Source: Mycobacterium malmoense
GTDB taxonomy: Bacteria; Actinomycetota; Actinomycetes; Mycobacteriales; Mycobacteriaceae
Assembly: GCF_019645855.1 (NCBI RefSeq)
Contig: NZ_CP080999.1
Span: 2,790,001 to 2,854,000, forward strand
DNA length: 64,000 bases
Reading direction: 5' to 3'
Part shown: one piece after another, positions 15,780 through 24,725 of the stretch
How the letters are laid out: every line of letters starts with the position of its first letter
Position numbering within the stretch: the first letter of the stretch is position 1
Position numbers and translations under genes: made by a program
The notes under the pieces: generated by a model
The model's input: the letters and a program-made list of their open reading frames with translations, nothing else
Told to the model about the DNA's origin: nothing
Databases searched by the model: none

Positions 15780-17651
15780 ATGGATTGCGGTTCCCGGCAA
15801 CACGCCGCGGATGTCCCTGGCCTGCTACAGATTGAGGACTGCCTGGCCCCCGACGGCAACGTCGCGTTGCCGCCAGGGGCCACGCTGATATCGCTGATCG
15901 AACGCAACATCGCCAACGTCGGCGACGCCGTCGCGTACCGCTACCTGGACTACAGCCACGCGACCGACGGGCAGGCAGTCGAAGTGACCTGGACCCAATT
16001 CGGTGTCCGCTTGCAAGCCATCGGCGCGCACGTGCAACAAGCCGCGAGTCGCGGCGAGCGGGTCGCCGTCCTCGCGCCGCAGGGCATCGACTATGTCGCG
16101 GGTTTCTACGCGGCGGTCAAGGCCGGAACCATAGCGGTGCCGCTGTTCGCGCCCGAATTGCCGGGCCACGCCGAACGTCTCGACACGGCGCTTCGCGACT
16201 CGGAGCCCGCCGTCGTGCTGACGACGACGGCCGCGAAGGACGCGGTTGAAAATTTTCTCGCCAACCTCCCACAGCTGAGAAGGCCACGGGTCGTCGTGGT
16301 CGATCAGATACCCGACTCGGCGGCGGAACTGTTCGTCCCCACCGAGCTCGGCATGGACGACGTCTCACACCTGCAGTACACCTCGGGCTCCACGCGGCCC
16401 CCGGTCGGCGTGGAGATCACTCACCGGGCGGTCGGCACCAACCTGGTGCAGATGATCCTGTCGATCGACCTGCTGGACCGGAACACCCACGGCGTCAGCT
16501 GGCTGCCGCTCTACCACGACATGGGCTTGTCGATGATCGGCTTTCCCGCGGTGTACGGCGGACACTCCACGCTGATGTCGCCGACGGCGTTCGTCCGCAG
16601 GCCGCTGCGGTGGATTCAGGCGTTGTCCGCCGAGTCGCGGCAAGGCCGGGTGGTCACCGCCGCGCCAAATTTCGCGTACGAGTGGACCGCGCAGCGTGGC
16701 CTGCCCGGGCCGGGTGACGACGTCGACCTCGGCAATGTGGTGCTGATCATCGGTTCCGAACCGGTCAGCATCGACGCGGTCAACACCTTCAATAAGGCGT
16801 TCGCGCCCTACGGATTACCGCGCACGGCGTTCAAACCCTCGTACGGCATCGCGGAGGCGACGCTCTTCGTCGCGACTATCGATCCCTCCGCGGAGGCATC
16901 GGTCGTGTATCTCGACCGCGAACAATTGGGGGCCGGTCACGCGGTACGAGTCGCGGCCGATGCCCCCAATGCCGTGCCGCAGGTGTCCTGCGGCCGGGTC
17001 GCTCGTAGCGAGTGGGCGGTGATCGTCGACCCCGATACCGAGACCGAATTGCCCGACGGTGAGGTCGGCGAAATCTGGTTGCGGGGGAACAACATTGGCC
17101 GGGGCTACTGGGGACTGCCCGACGAAACCCGGCGGGCGTTCGGCGCCGGGCTGCGATCGCGACTCGCGGAGGGGAGCCACGCGGAGGGCGCCGCCCTCGG
17201 GGGCGCCTGGCTGCGCACCGGGGACCTGGGGGTGTATCTCGGCGGCGAGCTCTACGTGACGGGCCGGATCGTCGATCTGGTGACCATCGACGGCCGCAAC
17301 CACTATCCGCAAGACATCGAGGCCACCGTGGCGGAAGCCTCACCGATGGTGCGTCGTGGATACGTAACCGCATTTTCCGTACCGGCCAACGAAGCGCCGG
17401 GCGCGGAAGCCTCCAACAACAGCCGCCAGCGCCTGATCGTCGTCGCCGAACGCGCCGCGGGCACCAGCCGCGATGATCCTCAGCCGGCGATCGAGGCGAT
17501 CCGGGACGCGGTGTCGCACCGACATGGTGTGACCGTTTCCGACGTGCGTTTCCTCCCGGCCGGCGCTATCCCGCGCACCACCAGCGGCAAACTGGCCCGC
17601 CTGGCCTGCCGCGCCCAATACGTAAGCGGGACATTGGGTGTGCATCAGTAA
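15780..17651 (+). CDS. fadD31: Fatty-acyl-AMP ligase / acyl-CoA synthetase, FadD31-like
   Basis: A 623-residue ANL-superfamily adenylating enzyme. The AMP-binding P-loop reads LQYTSGSTRPPVGVEITH (about residues 198-215). SWLPLYHDMGL is the FAAL-type A4 region, SYGIAEATLF the A5 motif and LRTGDLGVYLGGELYVTGR the A7/A8 region, with a C-terminal Lys in RTTSGKLARL. These motifs match fatty-acyl-AMP ligases, which load acyl-adenylates onto carrier proteins. No polyketide synthase is adjacent. Size and location before the DJ-1 genes and tpx match Rv1925 (fadD31). Confidence 0.88.
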   Translation: MDCGSRQHAADVPGLLQIEDCLAPDGNVALPPGATLISLIERNIANVGDAVAYRYLDYSHATDGQAVEVTWTQFGVRLQAIGAHVQQAASRGERVAVLAPQGIDYVAGFYAAVKAGTIAVPLFAPELPGHAERLDTALRDSEPAVVLTTTAAKDAVENFLANLPQLRRPRVVVVDQIPDSAAELFVPTELGMDDVSHLQYTSGSTRPPVGVEITHRAVGTNLVQMILSIDLLDRNTHGVSWLPLYHDMGLSMIGFPAVYGGHSTLMSPTAFVRRPLRWIQALSAESRQGRVVTAAPNFAYEWTAQRGLPGPGDDVDLGNVVLIIGSEPVSIDAVNTFNKAFAPYGLPRTAFKPSYGIAEATLFVATIDPSAEASVVYLDREQLGAGHAVRVAADAPNAVPQVSCGRVARSEWAVIVDPDTETELPDGEVGEIWLRGNNIGRGYWGLPDETRRAFGAGLRSRLAEGSHAEGAALGGAWLRTGDLGVYLGGELYVTGRIVDLVTIDGRNHYPQDIEATVAEASPMVRRGYVTAFSVPANEAPGAEASNNSRQRLIVVAERAAGTSRDDPQPAIEAIRDAVSHRHGVTVSDVRFLPAGAIPRTTSGKLARLACRAQYVSGTLGVHQ

Positions 17652-17785
17652 GGCACGGCACCGCATCGGGCCCGCGTTGAGGAAGACGGATGACTTTGTC
17701 CTCTTATTTCGCGGATGCGGCTCACGGGATCATGACGACATCGCCAACACAGGCGATTAACCATGACGCCGTAGAGGAGCACGCC

Positions 17786-18154
17786 ATGATCGAACACGAC
17801 CTGGATAGCGACCACTCGATCCTGCTCGTGCGGCCGCAATCCGCGCTCGACAAGAACGACTTCGTCGAACTCGCAAAGGCCGTTGACCCGCAGATTGAGG
17901 CGCATGGAGACCTTGCCGGGCTCATTATCAGCGCACCGTCGTTCCCGGGCTGGGACAGTTTCGGAGCGATGGTCACCCACTTCCGCTTCGTTCGGGATCA
18001 TCAAAAGCACATCAAAAAGGTCGCGGTGGTCACCGACTCGCACCTCGGGGACGTGGCCGAACGTCTGGGGTCACACTTCGTGTCGGCCGAGATCCAACAT
18101 TTCCCCGCCGGTCAGGTCGAGCAAGCCCGACAGTGGATTATCGGCGCCTCGTAA
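17786..18154 (+). CDS. SpoIIAA/STAS-like protein
   Basis: A 122-residue protein of the SpoIIAA-like (PF11964-type) family, with alternating strands and helices: DSDHSILLVRPQSALDKNDF, then LAGLIISAPSFPGWDSFGAM and KKVAVVTDSHLGDVAERLG. The ATG at 17786 is chosen for its GAGGAG ribosome site. Family members are small soluble proteins thought to bind membranes or hydrophobic ligands. It follows fadD31 by about 130 bases in the same direction. Confidence 0.78.
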   Translation: MIEHDLDSDHSILLVRPQSALDKNDFVELAKAVDPQIEAHGDLAGLIISAPSFPGWDSFGAMVTHFRFVRDHQKHIKKVAVVTDSHLGDVAERLGSHFVSAEIQHFPAGQVEQARQWIIGAS

Positions 18155-18279
18155 CCCCTTGAGCCGCAAGGCCAGCCGGCCTGATGAGCAGGCCCTCTTG
18201 CCGCGTAGGTCAAACAAGTCGGACACGCTCATTCGATATCCCCATCCAGACGAGTGGCCTGCGTTCTAGTGTGTCGGTC

Positions 18280-18756
18280 ATGGGCAAATTCAGCAGAACC
18301 GAGATCGAGCAAGCAGTCGGGAACTACACGACCGTCGTCGAGGGGTGCAGCGCTTCGGGCGACTGGCGGCCTTTCGCGGATTTATTCACCGAGGACGTGG
18401 TCTACACCGAGCATCATTACGGCGTCTTTCGCGGACGGGAAGCGGTGCGGGACTGGATCGTCGCCGTCATGGCGCCGTTCCCACACATGCGGTTTCCCAA
18501 CGACTGGATCGCCTACGACGACGACAATGACGCCGTCGTCGTCATGATCAAGAACCTGCTCGACCATCCGACCGACCCGACCGGGGAGCCGTTCTGGTTT
18601 CCCAACTGGACCCGGCTCGTCTACGCCGGCGACGGCTTGTTCTCCAGCGAGGAGGACATCTACAACCCCAACCGGGACGCGCCCGGGGTCATCGCCGCCT
18701 GGATGCAGGCCGGCGGCCGGCTCGCCTCCGACGAGATCCTGGAGCCCAACCCCTAG
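18280..18756 (+). CDS. SnoaL-like / NTF2-fold protein
   Basis: A 158-residue NTF2-like protein. The family pattern is clear: EIEQAVGNYTTVVEGCSASGDW, FADLFTEDVVYTEHHYGVFRG and AVRDWIVAVMAPFP. Such folds serve as small isomerases, hydrolases or ligand-binding proteins; conserved Asp/His in the VYTEHHYG region could be catalytic. ATG 18280 is preferred; an in-frame GTG at 18271 is possible. Its 3' end overlaps the convergent DJ-1 gene by 4 bases. Confidence 0.78.
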   Translation: MGKFSRTEIEQAVGNYTTVVEGCSASGDWRPFADLFTEDVVYTEHHYGVFRGREAVRDWIVAVMAPFPHMRFPNDWIAYDDDNDAVVVMIKNLLDHPTDPTGEPFWFPNWTRLVYAGDGLFSSEEDIYNPNRDAPGVIAAWMQAGGRLASDEILEPNP

Positions 18757-19496
18757 GCGGACGAGCGATCGGGTTGCCGCCCCCGCCGGGGCGACCGCAC
18801 GGCCGTCAGCGCCTGGTCCCAGGCGAGCAGGGTCGTGGCCTTCAGATTGGCCGACGTGACACCGTCTTTGGAAAGCAATGCCGTGGCAGCGGTTTTCGTG
18901 GTCGCCGAGGCCTTCGACATGTGGCCGGAGTCGAACGGTGGCTGCGGGTCGTATTCGATCGCGAGCTGAATTGCCTTCGCGCGGCCTTCGCCGGCGATCT
19001 GCCCGGCCAGCCACAGCGCCAGGTCGAGCCCGGCGGACACGCCCGCGCTCGTGACCAGGTTGCCCTCGCGCACGACCCGCTCGTCGGCGACGGGGATGGC
19101 GCCGAATGCCTTCAGCGCGGGAATGGTCAGCCAGTGCGACGTGGCGCGCCGGCCCTCGAGCAGGCCGGCGGCCGCCAGGATCACCGAGCCCGAACACACC
19201 GACGTCGTCCAGGTGGCGGTCCGGTGGGCCTGGCGCAGCCACTCGAGCAGCGCCTCGTCACGCGCGTGCACCAGGGTCGAGAGGCCGCCGGGCACGAGAA
19301 TCACGTCGGGCGATGGGGTTTCGGCCAGCGAGTGGGTGGCCCCGATGACCAGCACACCCGAGTCGGCGGTGATCGGCCCGGGTTCGTGCCAGACGAACCG
19401 CACGTCGGCGCCGGGCAGGTTTCGCAGCACCTCGTACGGGCCGATCATGTCCAGCGCGGTCAACCCGGGGTAGGCCACGAAGGCGATTTGGGTCAT
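18753..19496 (-). CDS. DJ-1/PfpI family protein, Rv1930c-like
   Basis: A 247-residue class I glutamine-amidotransferase-like protein. The nucleophile elbow is TTSVCSGSVILAAAGLL, with the reactive Cys near residue 99, and the DVILVPGGLSTL segment precedes it. The overall pattern resembles isonitrile hydratase/ThiJ enzymes. It lies 18 bases downstream of the GlxA-type regulator and is probably its operon partner, as in Rv1931c-Rv1930c. Substrate is unknown. Confidence 0.82.
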   Translation of the reverse strand: MTQIAFVAYPGLTALDMIGPYEVLRNLPGADVRFVWHEPGPITADSGVLVIGATHSLAETPSPDVILVPGGLSTLVHARDEALLEWLRQAHRTATWTTSVCSGSVILAAAGLLEGRRATSHWLTIPALKAFGAIPVADERVVREGNLVTSAGVSAGLDLALWLAGQIAGEGRAKAIQLAIEYDPQPPFDSGHMSKASATTKTAATALLSKDGVTSANLKATTLLAWDQALTAVRSPRRGRQPDRSSA

Positions 19497-19514
19497 CGGC
19501 GTTGTCCTTTCTGG

Positions 19515-20465
19515 TTACGCGAAGGCCTTGCGGTACTGGTCTGGCGAAATGCCAACGCGACGAATGAAATTGCGCCGCATGGTTTCCGCGGTGCCGAAGC
19601 CGCACCGGGCGGCGATCACCACGACGGTGTCGTCGGTCTCCTCCAACTGCCGGCGCGCGGCTTCGGTGCGGATCCGCTCAACGTATTGGCCGGGCGCCTC
19701 ACCGACCTCATCGGTGAACACCCGCGTGAAGTGGCGCGGGCTCATCGCCGCCCGGCGTGCCAACTCGTCGACGCTGTGCGCACCGCCCGGCTCGGCCTCG
19801 ATCGCCTCCTGCGCATCGCGGATGGGAGCGCGTTTGGCCCGCGGCATCCACACCGGCGCGGCGAACTGGGTCTGTCCGCCGGGGCGGCGCAGGTAGAGCA
19901 CGAGCCACCGGGCGACCGTCTGGGCGACGTCGGTTCCGTGGTCGTCCTCGACCAGGGAGAGCGCGAGATCGATGCCCGCGGTGACGCCCGCGGCCGTCCA
20001 CACCGTTTCGGAGCTCCGGACGAATATCGGGTCGGGATCCACGGTGACCGCGGGGAACTCGCGGGCCAGCTTCGGGGCGGACGCCCAGTGCGTGGTAGCC
20101 CGGCAGCCGTCGAGCAGCCCGGCCTCGGCTACGAGGAACGCGCCCGTGCAGACGCTGACGACGCGGCGGGCGCTGCGCGACACGGCCTTGATCCAGTTGA
20201 TGAGCTCGGCGTTGGACCTCGCGTCGTCGACGCCGGCTCCGCCGGGCAGGATGACCGTGTCGATGCGGCCGGACGGGTCCGGCAGCGGTTTCGCCGCGAA
20301 CTCCAGGCCCGACCAGGTGGTGATGGGCTCGCCCCCGACCGACGCGACCATGATGTCGTAGCCGCCGCCGGTCAGCAGCGATGCACTGGTGAACACCTCG
20401 TGCGGCCCCACCGCATCGAGTGACTGGATCCCGGGGAAGCCGGCGACGACCACCTTGCGAGGCAT
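19515..20465 (-). CDS. GlxA-type AraC family regulator with DJ-1 domain, Rv1931c-like
   Basis: A 316-residue fusion. The N-terminal half is DJ-1/PfpI-like (VVVAGFPGIQSLDAVGPHEV; VSVCTGAFLVAEAGLLDG). The C-terminal 100 residues are an AraC DNA-binding domain with two helix-turn-helix units (DELARRAAMSPRHFTRVF and IAARCGFGTAETMRRNF). The ATG at 20465 was chosen because the conserved domain starts there. It is divergent from tpx across 109 bases. Members sense small metabolites through the DJ-1 domain and activate adjacent genes. In M. tuberculosis the same gene also precedes tpx. Confidence 0.87.
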   Translation of the reverse strand: MPRKVVVAGFPGIQSLDAVGPHEVFTSASLLTGGGYDIMVASVGGEPITTWSGLEFAAKPLPDPSGRIDTVILPGGAGVDDARSNAELINWIKAVSRSARRVVSVCTGAFLVAEAGLLDGCRATTHWASAPKLAREFPAVTVDPDPIFVRSSETVWTAAGVTAGIDLALSLVEDDHGTDVAQTVARWLVLYLRRPGGQTQFAAPVWMPRAKRAPIRDAQEAIEAEPGGAHSVDELARRAAMSPRHFTRVFTDEVGEAPGQYVERIRTEAARRQLEETDDTVVVIAARCGFGTAETMRRNFIRRVGISPDQYRKAFA

Positions 20466-20574
20466 GATCCCAGTGTTGGCCGCCCCCGCGGTGTCGTCTA
20501 CGCCATGGACCCCACCATTTAGGACATGCCGACCTGCCGGGAGGGCGCACCGGGGCGGTTGGCAGACTGTGCCC

Positions 20575-21069
20575 ATGGCACAGATAACCTTGCGTGGAAA
20601 CCCGATCAACACCGTCGGCGAGCTACCTACCGTCGGATCTGCAGCCCCGGCCTTCAGTTTGACCGGCACGGATTTGGGCGCGGTCAGCTACGACCAGTTC
20701 AGCGGTAAGCCCGTGGTGCTGAACATCTTTCCGTCCATCGACACGCCGGTATGCGCGACGAGCGTGCGGAAATTCAACGAGCGCGCGGCGGCGACCGGGG
20801 CGTCCGTGCTGTGCGTGTCGAAAGATCTGCCGTTTGCGCAGGCACGATTCTGCGGCGCGGAGGGCATCGAGAACGTCAAAACGGGGTCGGCATTCCGTGG
20901 CAGCTTCGATGAGGACTACGGCGTCGGCATCACCGATGGCCCGATGGCCGGGCTGCTCGCCCGGGCCGTCGTGGTGATCGGCGCCGACGGCAACGTCGCG
21001 TACACCGAGTTGGTGCCCGAGATCGCGCAGGAGCCCGACTACGACGCGGCGCTGGCGTCGGTGGGCTGA
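20575..21069 (+). CDS. tpx: Thiol peroxidase Tpx
   Basis: A 164-residue atypical 2-Cys peroxiredoxin that reduces hydrogen peroxide and alkyl peroxides with thioredoxin. The peroxidatic Cys60 is in IDTPVCATSVRKFN, the resolving Cys93 is in ARFCGAEG, and the extra Cys80 of mycobacterial Tpx is also present (ASVLCVSKDLPF). Length and sequence fit Rv1932. The gene ends just before a strong imperfect hairpin that separates it from the convergent nitronate monooxygenase gene. Confidence 0.95.
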   Translation: MAQITLRGNPINTVGELPTVGSAAPAFSLTGTDLGAVSYDQFSGKPVVLNIFPSIDTPVCATSVRKFNERAAATGASVLCVSKDLPFAQARFCGAEGIENVKTGSAFRGSFDEDYGVGITDGPMAGLLARAVVVIGADGNVAYTELVPEIAQEPDYDAALASVG

Positions 21070-21076
21070 TCCCCTC

Positions 21077-21150
21077 TAGCCGCGAGCGTGCGTGTTTGTA
21101 CGTTGACACGCCGTCACAGGCGTACAACTGCGCACGCTCACCGCGGGCTA
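21077..21150. repeat. Intergenic palindromic element / bidirectional terminator
   Basis: Arms at 21077-21102 and 21121-21150 are inverted copies differing by a few bases and short indels (shared core AGCGTGCG and TTGTACG). The loop region is itself symmetrical (TGACACGCCGTCA). It lies precisely between the stops of convergent tpx and the nitronate monooxygenase gene, so it probably ends both transcripts. Similar GAGCGTGCGTGT-type palindromes are, in my recollection, common in mycobacterial intergenic regions. Confidence 0.7.
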
Positions 21151-21167
21151 GTTTGCCTGGCAATTGG

Positions 21168-22124
21168 TTACCTCGCCGGCCCCTGCCGATCCACCGTGGC
21201 GGCCAGCACCTCGCGGCACCCGGTCCACATCCGTTTGATGATGTCGGCGGCCGGCGGGAGGTCGTCGATCCGGCCGGCCACCTGGCCGGTGTTGGCGACG
21301 CTGGCGTCCATGTCGCCGTCGAAGTAGAGCCGTTGCACGCGTTGCAGCGCCGCCCCGCCTTCACCGAAAGACGTTGACGTCTCGATCTTTTCGGCGGCAG
21401 CGGTCCGGATCACCCGCATCATCCGCTTCCCCTCCAGGGGCAGCAGCACGGTCGACGTCTCGTCGGCGCGCACCACCGCCTGCTTGAGGTTGCCGTGCAC
21501 CGGTGACTCCGCCGAGGCGAGCAGCCGCGTGCCCATCTGCACGCCTTCCGCGCCGAGAACGAACGCGGCGGCCATGGACCGGGCGTCGCAGATCCCTCCC
21601 GCGGCCACGATCGGCACCTCGACATGCGCCGCCACCAACGGCAGCAGCACCATGGTGGAGGCGCCGAACCGATTCTTGAACCCGCCGCCCTCGACGCCCT
21701 CGACCACGAGCCCGTCCACGCCGGCGTCGACGGCCTTTTTGGCCGCGGCTAGGGTGCCCACCACATGAAACACGGTGATACCCGCGTCGTGGAGCCGATC
21801 GGTGAACAGCGACGGGTCACCGGCCGAGGTCGTGACGAACCGAATGCCATTGGCCACCAGGAGATCCACTACGGCCCGGTCGCGGTTGAAAAGCAGCGCG
21901 ATGTTGGCGCCCACCGAACCGTCGGTCAGCTCACGCACGCGCCGCAGGTCGGCCCGGCCCTGTTCGGAGGTGGTCTCGATGATGCCCAGCGCGCCGGCGT
22001 TGGACACCGCCGCGGCAAGTTGGGCGCCGGCGATGTAGGTCATCGGCGCCTGGATGATCGGGATGTCGATCCGCGCGAGGTCGCAGACCCGGTTGGGCGC
22101 CGGGCTCCCGCCGCGCGCGCTCAT
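21168..22124 (-). CDS. Nitronate monooxygenase family protein
   Basis: A 318-residue FMN-dependent TIM-barrel enzyme (2-nitropropane dioxygenase family). Family signatures are IDIPIIQAPMTYIAGAQLAA near the N-terminus, the VVEGVEGGGF glycine-rich segment and GGICDARSMAAAFVLGA with GVQMGTRLLAS for phosphate binding. Members oxidise nitronates or act as flavin-dependent reductases. Its ATG overlaps the stop of the upstream NYN-domain gene by 4 bases (ATGA), indicating translational coupling. Confidence 0.85.
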   Translation of the reverse strand: MSARGGSPAPNRVCDLARIDIPIIQAPMTYIAGAQLAAAVSNAGALGIIETTSEQGRADLRRVRELTDGSVGANIALLFNRDRAVVDLLVANGIRFVTTSAGDPSLFTDRLHDAGITVFHVVGTLAAAKKAVDAGVDGLVVEGVEGGGFKNRFGASTMVLLPLVAAHVEVPIVAAGGICDARSMAAAFVLGAEGVQMGTRLLASAESPVHGNLKQAVVRADETSTVLLPLEGKRMMRVIRTAAAEKIETSTSFGEGGAALQRVQRLYFDGDMDASVANTGQVAGRIDDLPPAADIIKRMWTGCREVLAATVDRQGPAR

Positions 22125-22498
22125 CGGCCCGGGCCGATCAGGTCGCGGAAGCTGGCCGCGGGGTGGACGGATGCGCCCAGCCTGGCGACCCGATCGGTCA
22201 GTTCTTTGTCCGACGTCACGACCCGGATTTCGTGCGGCCGGGCGTCGGCTTGCACGAGCCGGACGATCTCGTCGTCGGCCGAGTTCGCGGCCGCCTTGGG
22301 CGCGTACGCGACCTCAACGATCGATGGGCTGATGGCGGCCGGCGGCGGCCGCTCAAACACCACGGTCACGTCGTCTCCTTGGGTCGACGCCCAGCGGTCG
22401 AGGCTGTCCACCAGCGCGACCATCGCGCGGCCGCGGTCCTTCCACCAGCCGTCGGGGCGACTCCCGATCACATTCATGCCGTCAACGATCCACCGCAC
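22121..22498 (-). CDS. NYN domain (YacP-like) putative ribonuclease
   Basis: A protein of about 125 residues with a PIN-like NYN fold. Conserved acidic positions lie in RWIVDGMNVIGSRPDGWW, NSADDEIVRLVQ and VVTSDKELTDRV, the pattern expected for metal-dependent RNA cleavage. The GTG at 22498 begins directly at this motif; a TTG at 22531 would add 11 residues. It overlaps the downstream nitronate monooxygenase gene by 4 bases. An RNA substrate is not evident. Confidence 0.75.
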   Translation of the reverse strand: MRWIVDGMNVIGSRPDGWWKDRGRAMVALVDSLDRWASTQGDDVTVVFERPPPAAISPSIVEVAYAPKAAANSADDEIVRLVQADARPHEIRVVTSDKELTDRVARLGASVHPAASFRDLIGPGR

Positions 22499-22552
22499 AA
22501 ACACACGGTAAGGCGATGGCAACTGGGCCAAGGAAGCGCCTGCCCGAACGGA

Positions 22553-22813
22553 TCAACCGGTTGATCCGGGGGCCGGTGCCGGTAGTCCCGGCAACGGGGC
22601 GGAGTGGCCCTCACGGAGTCCCCGATCTATCTCGTCCCGCAGAGGCGGGCTGTCGGCGGGAGCCGCCTCTTGGCAACTGCAGTCGAGGGTGCCGAAGGGA
22701 TTCGGGTCGGTACCGTCCGGGGTCGGATCGGCACCGGCCGGTGCCGCTCCGCCAGCGCAAAAGCCGACAGCCATAGTGGCGCCGGCCAGCATTTTCCCGA
22801 TCACATGGTTCAT
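22553..22813 (-). CDS. Small secreted mycobacterial protein
   Basis: An 86-residue protein with a typical signal peptide (residues 1-29, ending APAGAD). The mature part carries DPNPFGTLDCSCQE, with a C-x-C pair, and a Pro-rich tail. An AAAGAGAA ribosome site lies before the ATG at 22813. Similar short proteins with an NPF..LxCSC segment are, as I recall, frequent in mycobacteria, but no function is known. Confidence 0.65.
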   Translation of the reverse strand: MNHVIGKMLAGATMAVGFCAGGAAPAGADPTPDGTDPNPFGTLDCSCQEAAPADSPPLRDEIDRGLREGHSAPLPGLPAPAPGSTG

Positions 22814-22933
22814 GTCGTTCTCTTTCCTCGGATGAAACGGTAAGGCTTCATGCTGAGAAAGATGCTTCGGGAGTCCCGCTTTACTCGCGGGCGGCCGACC
22901 GTAGAGTTATCGCATGATGATGGGAAAGCGCCG

Positions 22934-24118
22934 ATGACGTCGATCGCCGACACGGATGACCTGGTCGTTTCGCTGGCCCGCGGCATGCGGGACCTCGTTG
23001 CAGCCGAAGCCGCCGAATCCGAGCGGGCGCGCACCCTCACCCCGGCGATTGTCGACGAGATGTGGGCCTCCGGGCTGATGACAGCGTTCAACCCGGTCCC
23101 GGCCGATGGCCTGGAGCCGTCGTTCGCCGAGATGATCGAAACCTGGATCGAAATGGCTTGGCAGGACGGCTCATTCGGGTGGATAGGCATCGCCAACCTG
23201 CCGTCGTCCTTCGCGGCCGCCGCCTATCTGCCGGACGAGGGTTTCGCCGAAGTCTTTACGGCGCACGACAACCGCGTCACCCTGGGCGGCCAGTTCTTTC
23301 CCAACGGACAAGGGACCGCGGTCGAGGGCGGCTATGTCCTGACCGGGTCATGGAACTTCGGCTCGGGCATCGGCCACTCGCACTACATCGCGGCCGGGTT
23401 CATGCCGATGGACAACGGCGAAATGCGTTGGATCAGTGAGGGTTTCCCCGAAATGCGGGTCGCCGTGGTGCCGAGGGACCAGATCAGCTTCGACGACGGC
23501 TGGCATGTGCAGGGGCTCAAGGGAACCGGGTCCTACGACTACAGCGCCCAGGAGGTGTTCGTGCCCGCCAGCCGCACCTTCGAGCTGTTCGTCCGTGAGC
23601 CCTACCGCGGCACGTCGCCGGCCACCCGCATGGGGCTGATGCCCGTCACCGCCGCCGGTCACGCGTCGTGGGCGCTGGGTGTCGCCAAGAGCATGCTCGA
23701 CGACGTGCAGGAGCTGGCGGCGACGAAGTTCCGGATGAGCGACATGGCGTCGCTGGCCAGCCGCCCGACGTTCCAGAAAGGGCTCGCGCATTACCGGGCG
23801 GCCTGGCGCGCCGCCCGGCTGCTGGTGCTCGACGCGTTCACCTCCGCCGAGGCCGCCGTCGCCGCCGGCGAAGACCTGACACCGGCCCTACGCGCCGACA
23901 TGCGCGTGGCCGCCGTCTATGCGACCGACACTGCCCGGGGCTGCGCCGAATGGGCGCATCTGGTGGCGGGGACCAGCTCCATCCGCGAGGGCACCCGCCT
24001 GGAGCGGGCCTTCCGCGACATGTACACCGGCACCCAGCACGCCTTCATCAGCGAGAAGGTGGCCATCGACGTGGCGCAGATCTGGCTCGGCATCATCGAG
24101 GACCAGCCGGGGCTGTGA
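22934..24118 (+). CDS. Acyl-CoA dehydrogenase / HsaA-like flavin monooxygenase
   Basis: A 394-residue member of the acyl-CoA dehydrogenase superfamily. The N-terminal helical domain contains SFGWIGIANLPSSFAAA, the middle beta domain GGYVLTGSWNFGSGIGHSHY and GLKGTGSYDYSAQEVFVP, and the C-terminal domain GTSSIREGTRLERAFRDMYT. The W-N-F-x-S-G pattern is typical of the group D, HsaA/DszC-like flavin monooxygenases rather than beta-oxidation dehydrogenases. These oxygenate substrates with reduced FMN from a separate reductase; none is adjacent. The ATG at 22934 starts the conserved part. Confidence 0.8.
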   Translation: MTSIADTDDLVVSLARGMRDLVAAEAAESERARTLTPAIVDEMWASGLMTAFNPVPADGLEPSFAEMIETWIEMAWQDGSFGWIGIANLPSSFAAAAYLPDEGFAEVFTAHDNRVTLGGQFFPNGQGTAVEGGYVLTGSWNFGSGIGHSHYIAAGFMPMDNGEMRWISEGFPEMRVAVVPRDQISFDDGWHVQGLKGTGSYDYSAQEVFVPASRTFELFVREPYRGTSPATRMGLMPVTAAGHASWALGVAKSMLDDVQELAATKFRMSDMASLASRPTFQKGLAHYRAAWRAARLLVLDAFTSAEAAVAAGEDLTPALRADMRVAAVYATDTARGCAEWAHLVAGTSSIREGTRLERAFRDMYTGTQHAFISEKVAIDVAQIWLGIIEDQPGL

Positions 24119-24209
24119 CGCCCGGATTTCGGTCTACGATCCAATGACGGCGGCCGGATTGATTGACATCGATTCCATTAGCGTGCAGCTCCGTAACTCC
24201 ATCCCCGAG

Positions 24210-24530
24210 CTAGCGGGATGGCACGCCGGGTGTTGGCGTGGGCGGCAGCGCGGTTGGGCCCATCATTCCGCCCGGCGACATTTGGCCGGGCCCCATCATG
24301 CCGTCCCGACCCATCATGGGGCAGGTGCCCGCTTTCCCACTGGGGCCCACCTGATAGACGGAGCGCCCGTCAGAGCCGCCGTAGCCATCGCGGTATCCAC
24401 CCAAGAGGACTCCCGAGAAGAAGACCACGGCGACAACGAACACGACACCCGCGATGATGCCTACCGCTGCCACTGCTTGACCCAGCCTGCTTGGCCGTTC
24501 GTTGGGGTCGTCGTACCGGGGTTCCGTCAT
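24210..24530 (-). CDS. Single-pass membrane protein with Met-rich tail
   Basis: A 106-residue protein. A short cytosolic N-terminus (MTEPRYDDPNERPSRLG) is followed by one strong membrane helix at about residues 18-42. The outer part is Gly-rich and then holds CPMMGRDGMMGPGQM and GGMMGP. Seven or more Met and one Cys within about 30 residues are reminiscent of extracytoplasmic copper-binding tails, though no known family is recognised. There are no metal genes nearby. Confidence 0.6.
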   Translation of the reverse strand: MTEPRYDDPNERPSRLGQAVAAVGIIAGVVFVVAVVFFSGVLLGGYRDGYGGSDGRSVYQVGPSGKAGTCPMMGRDGMMGPGQMSPGGMMGPTALPPTPTPGVPSR

Positions 24531-24725
24531 GCTTCGAATCATGTCCCTACGCGTAACCCGCCGGCTAGGGACCATCGGCCCTAAAAGCGCCGCCGGAGGC
24601 CCTGTCCCGGCCGCGGCAAGGCGCGGGTTCGCCACCGGTCAAATCCGAGGTGTTGGCGAGAAACGTTGCGGATCCCAGGAAGTCGACGCGGCGGCTGACA
24701 TTTCGGGCGGTACTACTCGGACTGG

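Noticed and set aside
18774..20423. 549-codon frame opposite the two DJ-1 genes
   Set aside because: Arg/Gly/His-rich shadow without similarity; the minus strand has two intact family proteins.
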